The notes: generated by a model not told the origin, from the sequence alone. A DNA stretch of 64,000 nucleotides from Algivirga pacifica (GCF_039543525.1 NZ_BAABJX010000038.1:36653-100652), one strand, 5' to 3'. Positions 34,268 through 43,850 are shown, numbered from the stretch's first letter. Numbers and translations are program-made.

Positions 34268-36100
34268 TTATTTCTTTTGCATGAATAGTATTACCCCTAC
34301 AAGAGCTAATCCTCCCATCCACAACATTTGCTGGTTTTGTGGATCGCCTCCCTGCTTCTGTTCCAATTGAGCCAATCGAAGCTGTGTTTCATGGTTTGCT
34401 TTTTCTACCAGTTCTTTGGCTTCCAGTTTGGCCTCCATCTTGGCAAGGTCAGCGGATGCTTTGGCAGCTATCAGCTCCTTTTCCATTTTGGCATTAGCCT
34501 TTTCTGCAGATAGTCGGGATGCGGCATAGGCTTTACTAGCCTCTGCCTTGATCAACTTTTCTGCATCGCCCTTATCGAGCTTATTGGCTACATCCTCTTT
34601 GGTGGCTGTTTTAGCAGCGAGTGCATTGACTTCTTTCTTGGCAAGTAATGCCGCAAACTTTTGAGCATCTTCTGCAGAAACCCCCACTGCCTTGGAGAGG
34701 TTCATCACCTCTTCGTGTGAGATCCCCTTGCTAACATTGTTGACAATATCGAAGAGCTCTTTCATCTGCAGCTTGCCATCTTCTCCTTTGCCTTCTTTAA
34801 TCGTATCCAATACCGAGCGGTATTTTTCTGAAAGCTTTTTATAGTCTTCCACCTTTGCCAAAAGACTGGCGAAGCCGGGATTTTTATCCACTGGAATAGC
34901 TTGCTGTACGACTCCTGTAGGTGGAGTTCCCGCAGGAGTGACAGCAGGTACAGGAGAAACTAACTTTTGGATGCCGGAACTAACTCGCTGCCAGAAGTCT
35001 GGTTTCTGAGGTGTTGCGGCTACCAGGTTGACACCCTCTTTCTTGTTGAGTTGGATAGAAGCAGGATTCAATGCCGGGATTTCTCCACCGCTTTGAATGC
35101 CTACAGGCTTCACTTCCTGAGGAGTAGCTGTTGGCTTTTTGTTGAGCCAGTTAGAAGCCACATTCAAGACAGGTCCACTGCCAGGAATCACCGAAGCTAC
35201 CAATGGCGTCGCTACTTTCACGACTTTTCCGGCAAAGGATTTTGCCTTTTGCCAGAACTTGGACTTGCCTATTTTTTTCAGGAAACCCAATTGCGGTTGC
35301 CCGTTCATTCCAATCAGCGGCTCATAGTAATCTACGCCATCAAAGAATAAGGCTCCGTTTAAGCCATAAGACTGTTGGTAGCGTACCGCATCGGGACTGT
35401 AATACACAGGCTCCCTTTCTTGCAGGCCATCTAAATAACGAATGGGCATTCCCTCCAACCCTCCCAAACCGGAGGAAAAGCCATTCATTGTTGCTTTGGA
35501 TGGTCGCATGAGCAAATCATGCTTTTGTGAAAACGGTTTCTCCTGGTCGAAGTGATCCAGCACAGGGTCTATGGTGATGTAGTTCTCTCGTTTGTTTAGG
35601 GAAAGCCCCTCTTGCTTAGGTACAATCACGTAGATATGCTGAAAGTAGCTTCTTCCATAGTATTTCGTTTTCCGGAAAGCATGGGGTATGCCCAGGTTAT
35701 GTAGAATGCTAGAGATAAAAATACTATAGCAGTCACAGTCTACGCCCGTTTTCCGGTCTGCCCACGATCGGGCAGGTCTTCTCAGTTCCTCCTCTGTCGC
35801 CTTATCCGGTTTGTATTGGATATGACGATAGATAAAGTCAAAAATATTCTTACTTGTCTTCCTCAGGGAATCTCCCTGAAGCACCGTTGCGATCCCCTTG
35901 GTATCCGGCAAAGTCTTTCGGACAATGTCTTCCATAAAGGCGATCGTATCATACGTATCTCCGTTGTATTTCAGGTAAGGGTCCAGCTTGTTGGGTTTGG
36001 GAAACAGATGCTCATATTCTTTGCCCGAACGGAGCTTTCGTTTCCTGTTTGCCACGACGCCCAAACCGCCGTCCAGGTACTTAATTTTCATTCCGTTCAT
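34268..36100 (-). CDS. transglutaminase-like cysteine protease-fold protein with C-terminal anchor
   Basis: A 610-residue protein. The transglutaminase-like core (about residues 60-170) has GVDCDCYSIFISSILHNLG with the likely catalytic Cys, then a His in YFQHIYVIVPK and Asp in YITIDPVLDHF. A Pro/Lys-rich linker and a long Lys/Ala/Glu coiled coil (about 470-580) come next, then a C-terminal membrane helix (MLWMGGLALVGVILFM). Similar proteins occur in Bacteroidota phages and integrated elements. It may mature or cross-link particle proteins or cut cell-wall peptides. It overlaps the upstream gene by 20 bp. Confidence 0.7.
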   Translation of the reverse strand: MNGMKIKYLDGGLGVVANRKRKLRSGKEYEHLFPKPNKLDPYLKYNGDTYDTIAFMEDIVRKTLPDTKGIATVLQGDSLRKTSKNIFDFIYRHIQYKPDKATEEELRRPARSWADRKTGVDCDCYSIFISSILHNLGIPHAFRKTKYYGRSYFQHIYVIVPKQEGLSLNKRENYITIDPVLDHFDQEKPFSQKHDLLMRPSKATMNGFSSGLGGLEGMPIRYLDGLQEREPVYYSPDAVRYQQSYGLNGALFFDGVDYYEPLIGMNGQPQLGFLKKIGKSKFWQKAKSFAGKVVKVATPLVASVIPGSGPVLNVASNWLNKKPTATPQEVKPVGIQSGGEIPALNPASIQLNKKEGVNLVAATPQKPDFWQRVSSGIQKLVSPVPAVTPAGTPPTGVVQQAIPVDKNPGFASLLAKVEDYKKLSEKYRSVLDTIKEGKGEDGKLQMKELFDIVNNVSKGISHEEVMNLSKAVGVSAEDAQKFAALLAKKEVNALAAKTATKEDVANKLDKGDAEKLIKAEASKAYAASRLSAEKANAKMEKELIAAKASADLAKMEAKLEAKELVEKANHETQLRLAQLEQKQGGDPQNQQMLWMGGLALVGVILFMQKK

Positions 36101-36566
36101 TCAGGTCAAATACTTCTGTTTCTTCAATCATTTCTCCACCCACCTTCGCTTTGGCAGTGACCACCATCTTAGGAACCTTTTTACTGCTTAGGAATGACAA
36201 GGCCAAAACCCCCACATTCAAGGTAGATGCCTTGATGATAATCTCAGGTAGCGAGGTCGTTTTTCCATTCCCTTCGATTCGTACCTTCTGCAGTGGAATA
36301 CCATTGGCAATTTCAGTAGTGGATCCGTTCTCTTCCATCACCGCAACCGTTACGTTGAGGTGCTCCATATCAAAGCCCCAGGTAGAATCATTTCGGATTC
36401 CTACTTGCAGTCTAAAGACCAGCTCTCTCAAACTCACCTTATGCACCTTGAAGGATTGAATGCTCGTCGAAACGCTATTCTTTACCTGCTCCACCACATG
36501 GTTGTAATACCAGTAGCCCAAAGCGGCAAGGCCTCCTGCTCCTGCGATCCAGGTTAAATTTTTCAT
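36081..36566 (-). CDS. LEA14/WHy-like membrane-anchored protein, first gene of the particle operon
   Basis: A 161-residue protein with an N-terminal membrane helix (LTWIAGAGGLAALGYWYYN) and a beta-sandwich resembling the LEA14/WHy domain (HKVSLRELVFRLQVGIRNDS, then MEHLNVTVAVMEENG). It is the first gene of the - strand operon; the 310 bp upstream hold the promoter and a GTGCAAA repeat set. WHy domains are found in desiccation proteins and in some secreted virulence factors, and the role here is unknown. Confidence 0.65.
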   Translation of the reverse strand: MKNLTWIAGAGGLAALGYWYYNHVVEQVKNSVSTSIQSFKVHKVSLRELVFRLQVGIRNDSTWGFDMEHLNVTVAVMEENGSTTEIANGIPLQKVRIEGNGKTTSLPEIIIKASTLNVGVLALSFLSSKKVPKMVVTAKAKVGGEMIEETEVFDLNERNEN

Positions 36567-36636
36567 GAAGTAGTTTGTTGATTTTACAATGCTACTCCGG
36601 AATACTCATGTCAAATATGAAGGGGATTTTTGAGGG

Positions 36637-36740
36637 GTGCAAATCGCCTTTTGCGAAGCGAAGCATCTTGAAAAAAGACAAAGCAAGACGAGCTATTTCA
36701 GTGCAAAAAAGAGCGAAATACGACAATATGTGCAAAACGA
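36637..36740. promoter_or_regulatory. GTGCAAA repeats in the divergent control region
   Basis: The 310-bp gap between the particle operon and the small + strand gene has no other gene. It holds GTGCAAA at 36637-36643, 36701-36707 and 36730-36736, with the looser ATGCAAG just after the last. The region is also rich in AGC/GAAGC words. This may be the operator of the late operon. The small HTH-like protein encoded at 36877 would be a candidate regulator. Confidence 0.35.
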
Positions 36741-36876
36741 TGCAAGTTGAAGCAAAAGCATCAATTTGTCTGTCTTGGAAATATTATATTGCGTAAGTCG
36801 AATGATCAGAATATTATTTTTTAATCCACGCTGCTTGTGAAGAATCGATTGCAAGCCCTAATCACTATCAGAAGCT

Positions 36877-37071
36877 ATGAAAATGAATGTTGGCCCTTTT
36901 GTCAGTAAAGAAGATTTGTCCTTTCTATATGGTATCGGTAGAAACAAAGTAGCCGCTCTCTGTAAGCGTATCGGGATTGATACCAGAGAGCGGCTATCGC
37001 CTGTAGAGTTTGAGCGATTTAAAGAGGAGTATGGGGATCCTAGGAGGTTTCGGTTGGTGGAAGAAGATTAG
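36877..37071 (+). CDS. small HTH-like DNA-binding protein divergent from the particle operon
   Basis: A 64-residue protein, MKMNVGPFVSKEDLSFLYGI and on. It has a helix-turn-helix-like core (VSKEDLSFLYGIGRNKVAAL, then CKRIGIDTRERLSPVEFERF) of the excisionase/MerR-like small HTH kind. It is transcribed away from the particle operon. It could be that operon's switch. The metal-resistance block begins right after it. Confidence 0.55.
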   Translation: MKMNVGPFVSKEDLSFLYGIGRNKVAALCKRIGIDTRERLSPVEFERFKEEYGDPRRFRLVEED

Positions 37072-37147
37072 GGACATGAAAATTATACTTAATCAAAGGA
37101 GGACTATTATTTATATTCACTTCAAAAGAAAATAAGTACTGCTTCAC

Positions 37148-37155
37148 TATATTTG
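37148..37155 (+). promoter_or_regulatory. TATATTTG, Bacteroidota-type -7 box upstream of the Fur-family gene
   Basis: Bacteroidota promoters use TAnnTTTG near -7. TATATTTG fits exactly and lies 62 bp before the ATG of the Fur-family gene. No clear TTG -33 element is seen, so the call is weak. Confidence 0.35.
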
Positions 37156-37216
37156 TATATGATCTATAATAAGAGCCGCATTCAGGTCATAACTGCAACT
37201 GTTTAACATAAAAATC

Positions 37217-37618
37217 ATGGATGAACAAAAACTGGAAAACCGCAATATCAAACCAACTCCAATACGAATATTGGTTTTAAGAACATTACTAAACTCAAGT
37301 GTGGCATTAAGTCTTAGTGATATTGAAATGGTGTTAGAACGGGCTGATAAAGCAACATTATACAGGACATTAAAGACTTTTGAAGAAAAAAAGCTGATTC
37401 ATAGTATAGATGATGGTACAGGCGCTGTGAAGTATGCTATTTGTGAAGAGAATTGTGAATGTAAACCACAAGATCAACATATTCACTTTCATTGTGTTAA
37501 GTGCAAAGAAACATATTGCTTATCTCATGCTAAGATTCCTCAAACAAAGGTTCCTTCTGGGTTTAAAGCAGATAGTGTCAATATGGTATATAGGGGAACC
37601 TGTGCGAGTTGTTCTTAA
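37217..37618 (+). CDS. Fur-family metal-responsive repressor
   Basis: A 133-residue regulator. The N-terminal winged helix (about residues 10-70) contains LSDIEMVLERADKATLYRTL. The C-terminal metal domain has HIHFHCVKC (88-96) and a second Cys pair in GTCASC (129-132), which together form the structural zinc site C93-x2-C96 with C129-x2-C132. It opens the efflux cluster and is separated from it by a strong terminator, so it may regulate the cluster in trans. Zinc is a more likely signal than iron given the neighbours, but this is inferred. Confidence 0.88.
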   Translation: MDEQKLENRNIKPTPIRILVLRTLLNSSVALSLSDIEMVLERADKATLYRTLKTFEEKKLIHSIDDGTGAVKYAICEENCECKPQDQHIHFHCVKCKETYCLSHAKIPQTKVPSGFKADSVNMVYRGTCASCS

Positions 37619-37673
37619 AGAATGCAAATTGGTTGCAGGCATTTTTTTCTATTCTTGTAGTATCATTGAGGTG

Positions 37674-37709
37674 AAACCTTTAAATAAGTTAAAGGTTTTT
37701 CTTTTTTTG
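37674..37709 (+). terminator. terminator after the Fur-family gene
   Basis: AAACCTTTA at 37674-37682 pairs with TAAAGGTTT at 37690-37698. It is followed by TTCTTTTTTT. It is a strong intrinsic terminator on the + strand. Confidence 0.85.
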
Positions 37710-37745
37710 TAATTCAAATTACCCTAAAAAATAAGAAGTGTACGC

Positions 37746-38051
37746 ATGAGAATTGGTGTATTCATATTGTCTTTGTTGGTTGTGATATTCTCATTAGTCC
37801 CTTGTGGGGATGAGCCGTCATCTTATGAGTCTATTTCCATTGAAGCAAAGCAGCATCAAAGAGATTCTGACCATCACGACACATGCTCTCCATTCTGTGC
37901 CTGTCATTGTTGTCATTCACATTTTATTGTATATCAGAAGTACACAATATTTCTAGTCAAAGATTTTTCGCTTTCTATTCAAAAAAGCGTCTATAATAAT
38001 CATATAGAACAGGGATATACTTTTCAATTACTTCACCCACCTCAAGTTTAA
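37746..38051 (+). CDS. His/Cys-rich small exported protein (DUF6660-like)
   Basis: A 101-residue protein with an N-terminal signal peptide or lipobox (IFSLVPC, Cys at 20). A dense metal-binding cluster follows at about 42-59 (DHHDTCSPFCACHCCHSH). Proteins of this shape (DUF6660) commonly sit just before cusA/czcA genes in Bacteroidota. It may bind or pass metal in the periplasm. It is 100 bp upstream of the pump gene. Confidence 0.7.
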   Translation: MRIGVFILSLLVVIFSLVPCGDEPSSYESISIEAKQHQRDSDHHDTCSPFCACHCCHSHFIVYQKYTIFLVKDFSLSIQKSVYNNHIEQGYTFQLLHPPQV

Positions 38052-38150
38052 TATCAGTCACTTTTGCGTCTTTACAAGATGGACATAACTGATTGTCCCT
38101 TGTTCAAGGCTGGCTCAAAGTATGTTTAAACTGATATTAAATTATTTTTT

Positions 38151-41100
38151 ATGATCAATAAAATTATTGCTTTTTCCATTAGGAATAAGCTATTCGTTGG
38201 CCTGTTTACACTATTTATAGCAGGCTGGGGGATTTACTCACTTACAAAAGTGTCTATCGATGCAGTACCTGATATTACCAACAATCAGGTGCAAGTTATT
38301 ACTACATCTCAAAATTTAGCTGCTCAAGAGGTTGAGCAATTTATTACCTATCCGGTGGAGTTAGCTATGGCAAACCTTCCCGGGGTGACCGAAATTCGAT
38401 CCATTTCAAGGTTTGGATTGTCGGTAGTGACGGTGGTTTTTGAAGAAGATATGGGAACTTACTTGCCAAGACAATTGGTGGGGGAGAAACTGAAAGAGGC
38501 TCAAGAAAATATTGGAGACGGCTTGGGTACGCCAGAGATGGGGCCTATCTCGACGGGTTTGGGTGAAATCTACCAATATACATTAGGAACTGACCCAGGG
38601 TATGAAGCTGAATATGATGCCATAGAATTGAGGACAATTCAAGACTGGATTGTTAAAAGGCAACTGAGTATGATTCAGGGGGTGGTTGAGATTAGTAGCT
38701 GGGGCGGTTACCTGAAGCAATATGAAGTGGCTATTGATCCAAATAAGCTAAATGGCTTTGACCTTACGCTACCCGAGGTCTTTGAGGCTTTACAAACCAA
38801 TAATGAGAATACTGGAGGTAGCTATATTGAAAAAGGACCTAATCTATATTATATACGTGGTAAAGGGTTAGTAAAAGATTTTACAGACATCAGCAATATC
38901 GTAATTACCAAAAGAGAAGGTATACCTGTAACTATTAAGGATGTCGGTAAGGTGGGGATAGGTACCGCTCCCCGATATGGGGCTGCAACGGTTGATGGTC
39001 AAGGTGAAACCGTTATTGGGATGGTGATGATGCTCAAGGGTGCTAATTCAGCTGAAGTAGTGGATAAGGTAAAGCAACGTATAGCCCAAATTCAGCCTAT
39101 CTTACCTGAAGGAGTAAGAATAAAGCCATTCCTAGATCGTACCAGGCTGGTTGAAAAAACTACTTCAACAATTTCAGAAAACCTTATTTTGGGAGGCCTC
39201 ATTGTTATTTTTGCACTCGTATTCCTTCTAGGTACGCTCCGCTCTGGACTTATCGTTGCGTCTGTCATTCCACTTTCCTTTCTGTTTGCTTTGGGTATGA
39301 TGAACACTTTCGGAGTGTCCGCTAATCTTATGAGCCTTGGAGCAATTGATTTTGGAATCATTGTAGATGGGGCTGTTATTATTGTGGAGTTTATGGTGGT
39401 GTTGATGCTCAAAAAGTTTGGTGACATACAAAAGTTGGCGCCTTCCAAACAGAAAGAACAGATTAATCAAGTCGCCATAAAAGCATCTTCTCAAATGATG
39501 AATGCTGCCATTTTTGGTCAGGTTATCATTCTTATAGTCTTTATCCCTATCCTTACGCTCACTGGCATTGAAGGCAAAATGTTCCGACCTATGGCATTAA
39601 CTTTTGGTTTTGCCATTCTGGGAGCTATGATTTTATGCCTTACTTATGTACCGATGGTTACGGCAGCTTTTCTGTATTCTAAGAAGCTAGATAGGCAAAC
39701 TTGGGGAGATAAGTTTATGCGTTGGCTAGAGACATGCTATACACCTATCATCATATGGGCACTAAAAGCAAAAGGATGGGTTATTTCGACTGCATTGGGA
39801 TTTGTGGCAATTGCGGCTTTGGTTTTCTTGAATTTAGGAGGAGAGTTTATACCTCAGCTTGACGAAGGAGACTTTGCACTGGAAACCCGAATGGCTCCTG
39901 GAACTTCTCTCAAAGAGATGACGAAGAACATGAACAAGCTGGAGACGATACTGCTGGAGCAGTTTCCGGAAGTGAAGACGGTCATAACTAAAATAGGAGC
40001 AGGTGAAATCCCAACGGATCCAATGCCAATTGAAGGTGCTGATGTCATGGTGACATTGAAAGATAAAACTGAATGGACAACTACTGACTCCAAAGAAGAG
40101 CTTGCCAATCAAATGAGGAAGGCATTGTCTGTTTTGCCAGGGATCGATATTGAGTTTTCACAGCCTATTGAGATGAGGTTTAATGAGCTGATGACGGGAG
40201 TTAAGCAAGATATTGCCGTGAAAATTTATGGAGAGGATCTAGAGGTACTTCAAGACAAAGGCAATGAAGTAGCCTCTATTATCCGTCAAGTTGAAGGTTC
40301 AGGAGATGTGTTGGTAGAGCAGGTAGTAGGGCTTCCACAAATTGTTATTGATTATAACAGGAAACGGATTGCAGAGTATGGGCTGTCCATTTCATCACTT
40401 AATCAGATTGTCAGTACTGCATTTTCTGGAGGTATCACAGGAAAGGTGTTTGAAGGAGAAAAGCGATTTGATTTAGTACTACGGTTGGCTACGAACTCAA
40501 GAAGAGACATTGCTGCGGTAAAAAAACTCTATGTTCCACTGGCTAATGGAAATAGAATACCCCTTTCGGAAGTAGCTGACATTTCTATTGAAGATGCACC
40601 TGCTCAGATTTCACGAGATAACACTTACCGAAGAATTGTAATTGGTGTAAATGTCCGTAATCGGGATACCCAGTCTTTTGTAGAAGAGATCCAAAGTAAA
40701 CTTTCAGGAATAAAGCTTCCTCCCGGGTATTCAATAACCTATGGAGGAGAGTTTGAAAACCTGGAAAGGGCACAACGACGGTTATCTATTGTAGTGCCTT
40801 TGGTACTAGGTTTGATATTCGCCATTCTTTTTATAAACCTTCGTTCCTTTAAGCAAACTATGCTGATTTATACAGCTATTCCATTTGCTGCAGTAGGGGG
40901 TATTTTTGCTCTCTGGTTCAGAGGAATGCCCTTTAGTATCTCTGCAGGTGTGGGCTTTATAGCTCTCTTTGGGGTAGCAGTACTCAATGGGTTAGTACTC
41001 ATTAGTAGCTTGAATGATCTCAAATCCGAAGGTGTAACAGATGTTACTGAAAGAATTAAAGAAGCTACTCGTTCACGCTTGAGACCCATATTTCTAACAG

Positions 41101-42527
41101 CTATTACAGATATTCTAGGCTTCTTGCCGATGGCCTTATCTGATTCAGCTGGAGCGGAGGTTCAGCGTCCCTTGGCTACCGTAGTCATAGGAGGAATCAT
41201 TACCGCCTCTTTACTGACATTGATAGTACTTCCAGTGATCTACTTATGGATGGAAAATGGCAGGAGTAGTGGGCAGGTAAACAAAACGGTTATTGCAACA
41301 GGCATAGTGTTCTTTATATTTATTCCTTATGTAAAAGCACAGGATCCACAGCTTCCACTGACTGCTGATCAGGCTGTCCAATTAGCTTTAGAAAATAATG
41401 GACTGATCAAAGCTGGTCAGTACCGTATTGAGAGCCATAAAGCATTAGAGAAAACAGCTTTCAATCCAGGTAAAACGACGGTAGAAACACAGTATGGCAA
41501 GTACAATAGTTTTGAAAATGACCTTGCTTTTGGGGTAAGTCAAAACTTTTCATTTCCAACGGTTTATTCTAAACGTTCACATCTTTTAAAAGCAGAAACT
41601 AAAGGAGCTGAACTTCAATTGAAAATGACAGCTAATGAGCTGGCTGCTCAGGTAAAGACCCTTTGGTATGACCTCTTAAGCTTACAGCAGCAGAGATTAC
41701 TTTTGCAATTTCAAGATTCCATTTATACCAAATTTCAGGAAGCAGCTCAATTGAGAGTTCAAGTGGGAGAAATCAATCAACTTGAAATGGTATCTGCACA
41801 GGCGCAGCTTATGGAAGTTAGAAACTTATTGAACCAAAATGATGCTGACCAAAGTAGTATTCGGTATGAGTTATCTGCAATATTACAGATTTCACATGAT
41901 TTTAAGGTAAATGGTATGCAAGGGGGAAAGAGAAGTATATCTTCTGCCCTTTTACTGAAAGACTCACTGTTGAATAGTCCTGTACTCAATTATATCCATC
42001 AACAGGTTGAGATCGCAGAAAATCAACAGATGTTGAGCAAAGCTAAGATGTACCCAGATATAACAGTAGGTTATCAGAATCAATCCTTACAAGGGTTCTA
42101 TGATAGAAATGGGTCTACTGAATTTGTAGGACGAGGCACTCGGTTTCAAAGTGTATCAGTAGGTGTTACTATTCCATTGTGGCTTAGAGAGTATACTAAG
42201 CAAACCGAAGTATCTAAACTTGAACAGCAGGTTGCGCAAGCTACATATACACAGGAATGGAGGAATTATCAAGGGCGAGTTTCATCACTCATTGAAGCTA
42301 ATTTGAAACACAAAAATACATTGGCTTTTTATGAGGGGAATCTCTTAAAACAAGCAGACATTATTCTTAATAACATCCAATTAAGTTTCAGTCAGGGTGA
42401 AATAGGTTATGTAGAGTTTGTACAAGGCGTAAAGCAGTCTTTAAAGATTAAATCAGACTACATTAAACAAGTACGTCTGTACAATCAATCTGTTATTGAA
42501 CTGGAACGAATCAAGGGTCAACAATAA
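38151..42527 (+). CDS. czcA: CzcA/CusA-type heavy-metal RND pump fused to a TolC-like channel
   Basis: A 1458-residue protein. Residues 1-1035 are an HME-RND metal pump with LGAIDFGIIVDGAVI at about 396-410, the signature of CzcA/CusA proteins, and twelve predicted spans. After about 1040 comes a hydrophobic stretch (VIATGIVFFIFIPYVKAQ, about 1046-1063) that looks like an internal signal peptide, then a TolC-like outer-membrane factor (ADQAVQLALENNG and repeated helices) to the end. Such fusions are a Bacteroidota trait. With CzcB it would expel Zn/Co/Cd or Cu/Ag across both membranes. How the channel part reaches the outer membrane is an open question. Confidence 0.92.
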   Translation: MINKIIAFSIRNKLFVGLFTLFIAGWGIYSLTKVSIDAVPDITNNQVQVITTSQNLAAQEVEQFITYPVELAMANLPGVTEIRSISRFGLSVVTVVFEEDMGTYLPRQLVGEKLKEAQENIGDGLGTPEMGPISTGLGEIYQYTLGTDPGYEAEYDAIELRTIQDWIVKRQLSMIQGVVEISSWGGYLKQYEVAIDPNKLNGFDLTLPEVFEALQTNNENTGGSYIEKGPNLYYIRGKGLVKDFTDISNIVITKREGIPVTIKDVGKVGIGTAPRYGAATVDGQGETVIGMVMMLKGANSAEVVDKVKQRIAQIQPILPEGVRIKPFLDRTRLVEKTTSTISENLILGGLIVIFALVFLLGTLRSGLIVASVIPLSFLFALGMMNTFGVSANLMSLGAIDFGIIVDGAVIIVEFMVVLMLKKFGDIQKLAPSKQKEQINQVAIKASSQMMNAAIFGQVIILIVFIPILTLTGIEGKMFRPMALTFGFAILGAMILCLTYVPMVTAAFLYSKKLDRQTWGDKFMRWLETCYTPIIIWALKAKGWVISTALGFVAIAALVFLNLGGEFIPQLDEGDFALETRMAPGTSLKEMTKNMNKLETILLEQFPEVKTVITKIGAGEIPTDPMPIEGADVMVTLKDKTEWTTTDSKEELANQMRKALSVLPGIDIEFSQPIEMRFNELMTGVKQDIAVKIYGEDLEVLQDKGNEVASIIRQVEGSGDVLVEQVVGLPQIVIDYNRKRIAEYGLSISSLNQIVSTAFSGGITGKVFEGEKRFDLVLRLATNSRRDIAAVKKLYVPLANGNRIPLSEVADISIEDAPAQISRDNTYRRIVIGVNVRNRDTQSFVEEIQSKLSGIKLPPGYSITYGGEFENLERAQRRLSIVVPLVLGLIFAILFINLRSFKQTMLIYTAIPFAAVGGIFALWFRGMPFSISAGVGFIALFGVAVLNGLVLISSLNDLKSEGVTDVTERIKEATRSRLRPIFLTAITDILGFLPMALSDSAGAEVQRPLATVVIGGIITASLLTLIVLPVIYLWMENGRSSGQVNKTVIATGIVFFIFIPYVKAQDPQLPLTADQAVQLALENNGLIKAGQYRIESHKALEKTAFNPGKTTVETQYGKYNSFENDLAFGVSQNFSFPTVYSKRSHLLKAETKGAELQLKMTANELAAQVKTLWYDLLSLQQQRLLLQFQDSIYTKFQEAAQLRVQVGEINQLEMVSAQAQLMEVRNLLNQNDADQSSIRYELSAILQISHDFKVNGMQGGKRSISSALLLKDSLLNSPVLNYIHQQVEIAENQQMLSKAKMYPDITVGYQNQSLQGFYDRNGSTEFVGRGTRFQSVSVGVTIPLWLREYTKQTEVSKLEQQVAQATYTQEWRNYQGRVSSLIEANLKHKNTLAFYEGNLLKQADIILNNIQLSFSQGEIGYVEFVQGVKQSLKIKSDYIKQVRLYNQSVIELERIKGQQ

Positions 42528-42542
42528 TAAATAAGACATATA

Positions 42543-43724
42543 ATGAATATATATATAAATCGGGCTATTCAAATACTATTAATCGCTACAATAGTCTTGT
42601 CCTCATGTGGAAGTAATGGTAAGCAAGTAGATCACCATGTACATGAAGAAGAGCATCACGATGAAGGTGTGATTGAACTAACGGACATTCAGGTTAAACA
42701 GGCAGGTATCGAGATTGGAACATTTTCTTATCACACTTTAGGTAGTAATATTGAAGCCAATGGAGCTATAGAACTTCCTCCCAATAATCTTGCTTCTATC
42801 AATGTTTCTATGGAAGGCTTTGTGGAAGATATCAGGTTTTTGGAAGGAGCTGAAGTTAAAAAAGGGCAAACCCTGGTGGTGCTTAAACACCCTTCTTACA
42901 TCCAGCTACAACAAGATTACTTGCAGGCGATAAGCCAATTAACCTTTTTGGAACAGGAACTAGTTCGTCAAAAGACACTGGCAGAGGCAAAGGTAAGTGC
43001 AGAAAAGACCTTCCAGAAAATTCAATCGGATTACAACGGAACTCGTGCAAAAGTGAGTGCACTAACTGAAAAGCTTCGGTTTTTAGGAATTTCTCCAGGG
43101 CATGTTGCAAAGGGAAATATTCAGTCAATGGTTTATCTGCCAGCCCCGTTTAATGGTACCATTACACAACTAAATGTACACAGAGGACAATTGGTAACGC
43201 CGAATGATGTCATTATGGAAGTGATTGATCGAGAACATATGCATGTGGAATTGCAGGTATTCCAAAGTGATATTCCAAAAGTGAAAAAAGGTCAGAAAAT
43301 TCTGTTCACTATCCCTGCATTTGAAAATGGAAGTGTCTATGAGGGAAGAATTTCCCTTGTCGGCAAGAATTTGGATTTGGACACCAAAACTATCCGTGTA
43401 CATGGACACTTTGAAGAGCAAGAAATCTTGATCCCAGGGTTGTATGTAGAGGCTCAGATTGTCACTGAGCCACAAATGCGTAGGGTGCTGCCAGAGGATG
43501 CAATCATCAGAGATGAGGGGCATTATTATTACTTTATTCAATCAGGAAAAGAGGGGGAACATATTCTGTTTGAAAAAGTAAAGATTCAAGAAGGTATCAC
43601 TGAATTGGGTCTTACTGAAGTAGCAGCCTTTAGTAGTGACTCAGATACAACCAATATTGTTACTAAAGGTGCTTTTTATCTTAAGTCAGAAATGAATAAA
43701 GAAAAAGGTGGACATGGGCATTAG
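42543..43724 (+). CDS. czcB: CzcB/CusB-type periplasmic adaptor lipoprotein
   Basis: A 393-residue membrane-fusion protein. The lipobox LSSC (Cys 22) is followed by a His-rich metal-binding segment (HHVHEEEHHDEG). A biotinyl-lipoyl domain, an alpha hairpin (about 120-190) and beta-barrel domains (about 200-330) come next, and it ends in a His-rich tail (GGHGH). It begins 13 bp after the pump gene. It links the inner-membrane pump to the outer-membrane channel and may hand metal to it. Confidence 0.92.
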   Translation: MNIYINRAIQILLIATIVLSSCGSNGKQVDHHVHEEEHHDEGVIELTDIQVKQAGIEIGTFSYHTLGSNIEANGAIELPPNNLASINVSMEGFVEDIRFLEGAEVKKGQTLVVLKHPSYIQLQQDYLQAISQLTFLEQELVRQKTLAEAKVSAEKTFQKIQSDYNGTRAKVSALTEKLRFLGISPGHVAKGNIQSMVYLPAPFNGTITQLNVHRGQLVTPNDVIMEVIDREHMHVELQVFQSDIPKVKKGQKILFTIPAFENGSVYEGRISLVGKNLDLDTKTIRVHGHFEEQEILIPGLYVEAQIVTEPQMRRVLPEDAIIRDEGHYYYFIQSGKEGEHILFEKVKIQEGITELGLTEVAAFSSDSDTTNIVTKGAFYLKSEMNKEKGGHGH

Positions 43725-43850
43725 ATGCCTAGTTTAGCCTGGTAATATTATTAGCTACATCACCCTACTTTCTTAATTTAGGCTGTGATGTGGCTACTTA
43801 ATACGGATTTAGAATTGATTAATAACTCGTAATAAAAAACTTGAACTACC

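Noticed and set aside
24177..36566. Type VI secretion or contractile injection system for the particle operon
   Set aside because: No sheath, tube, VgrG/PAAR, baseplate wedge or AAA+ ClpV-type gene is visible, and the many membrane proteins do not fit.
36575..36796. 73-codon + strand frame in the divergent promoter region
   Set aside because: Product is Lys-rich noise without start context. The region is better explained as regulatory.
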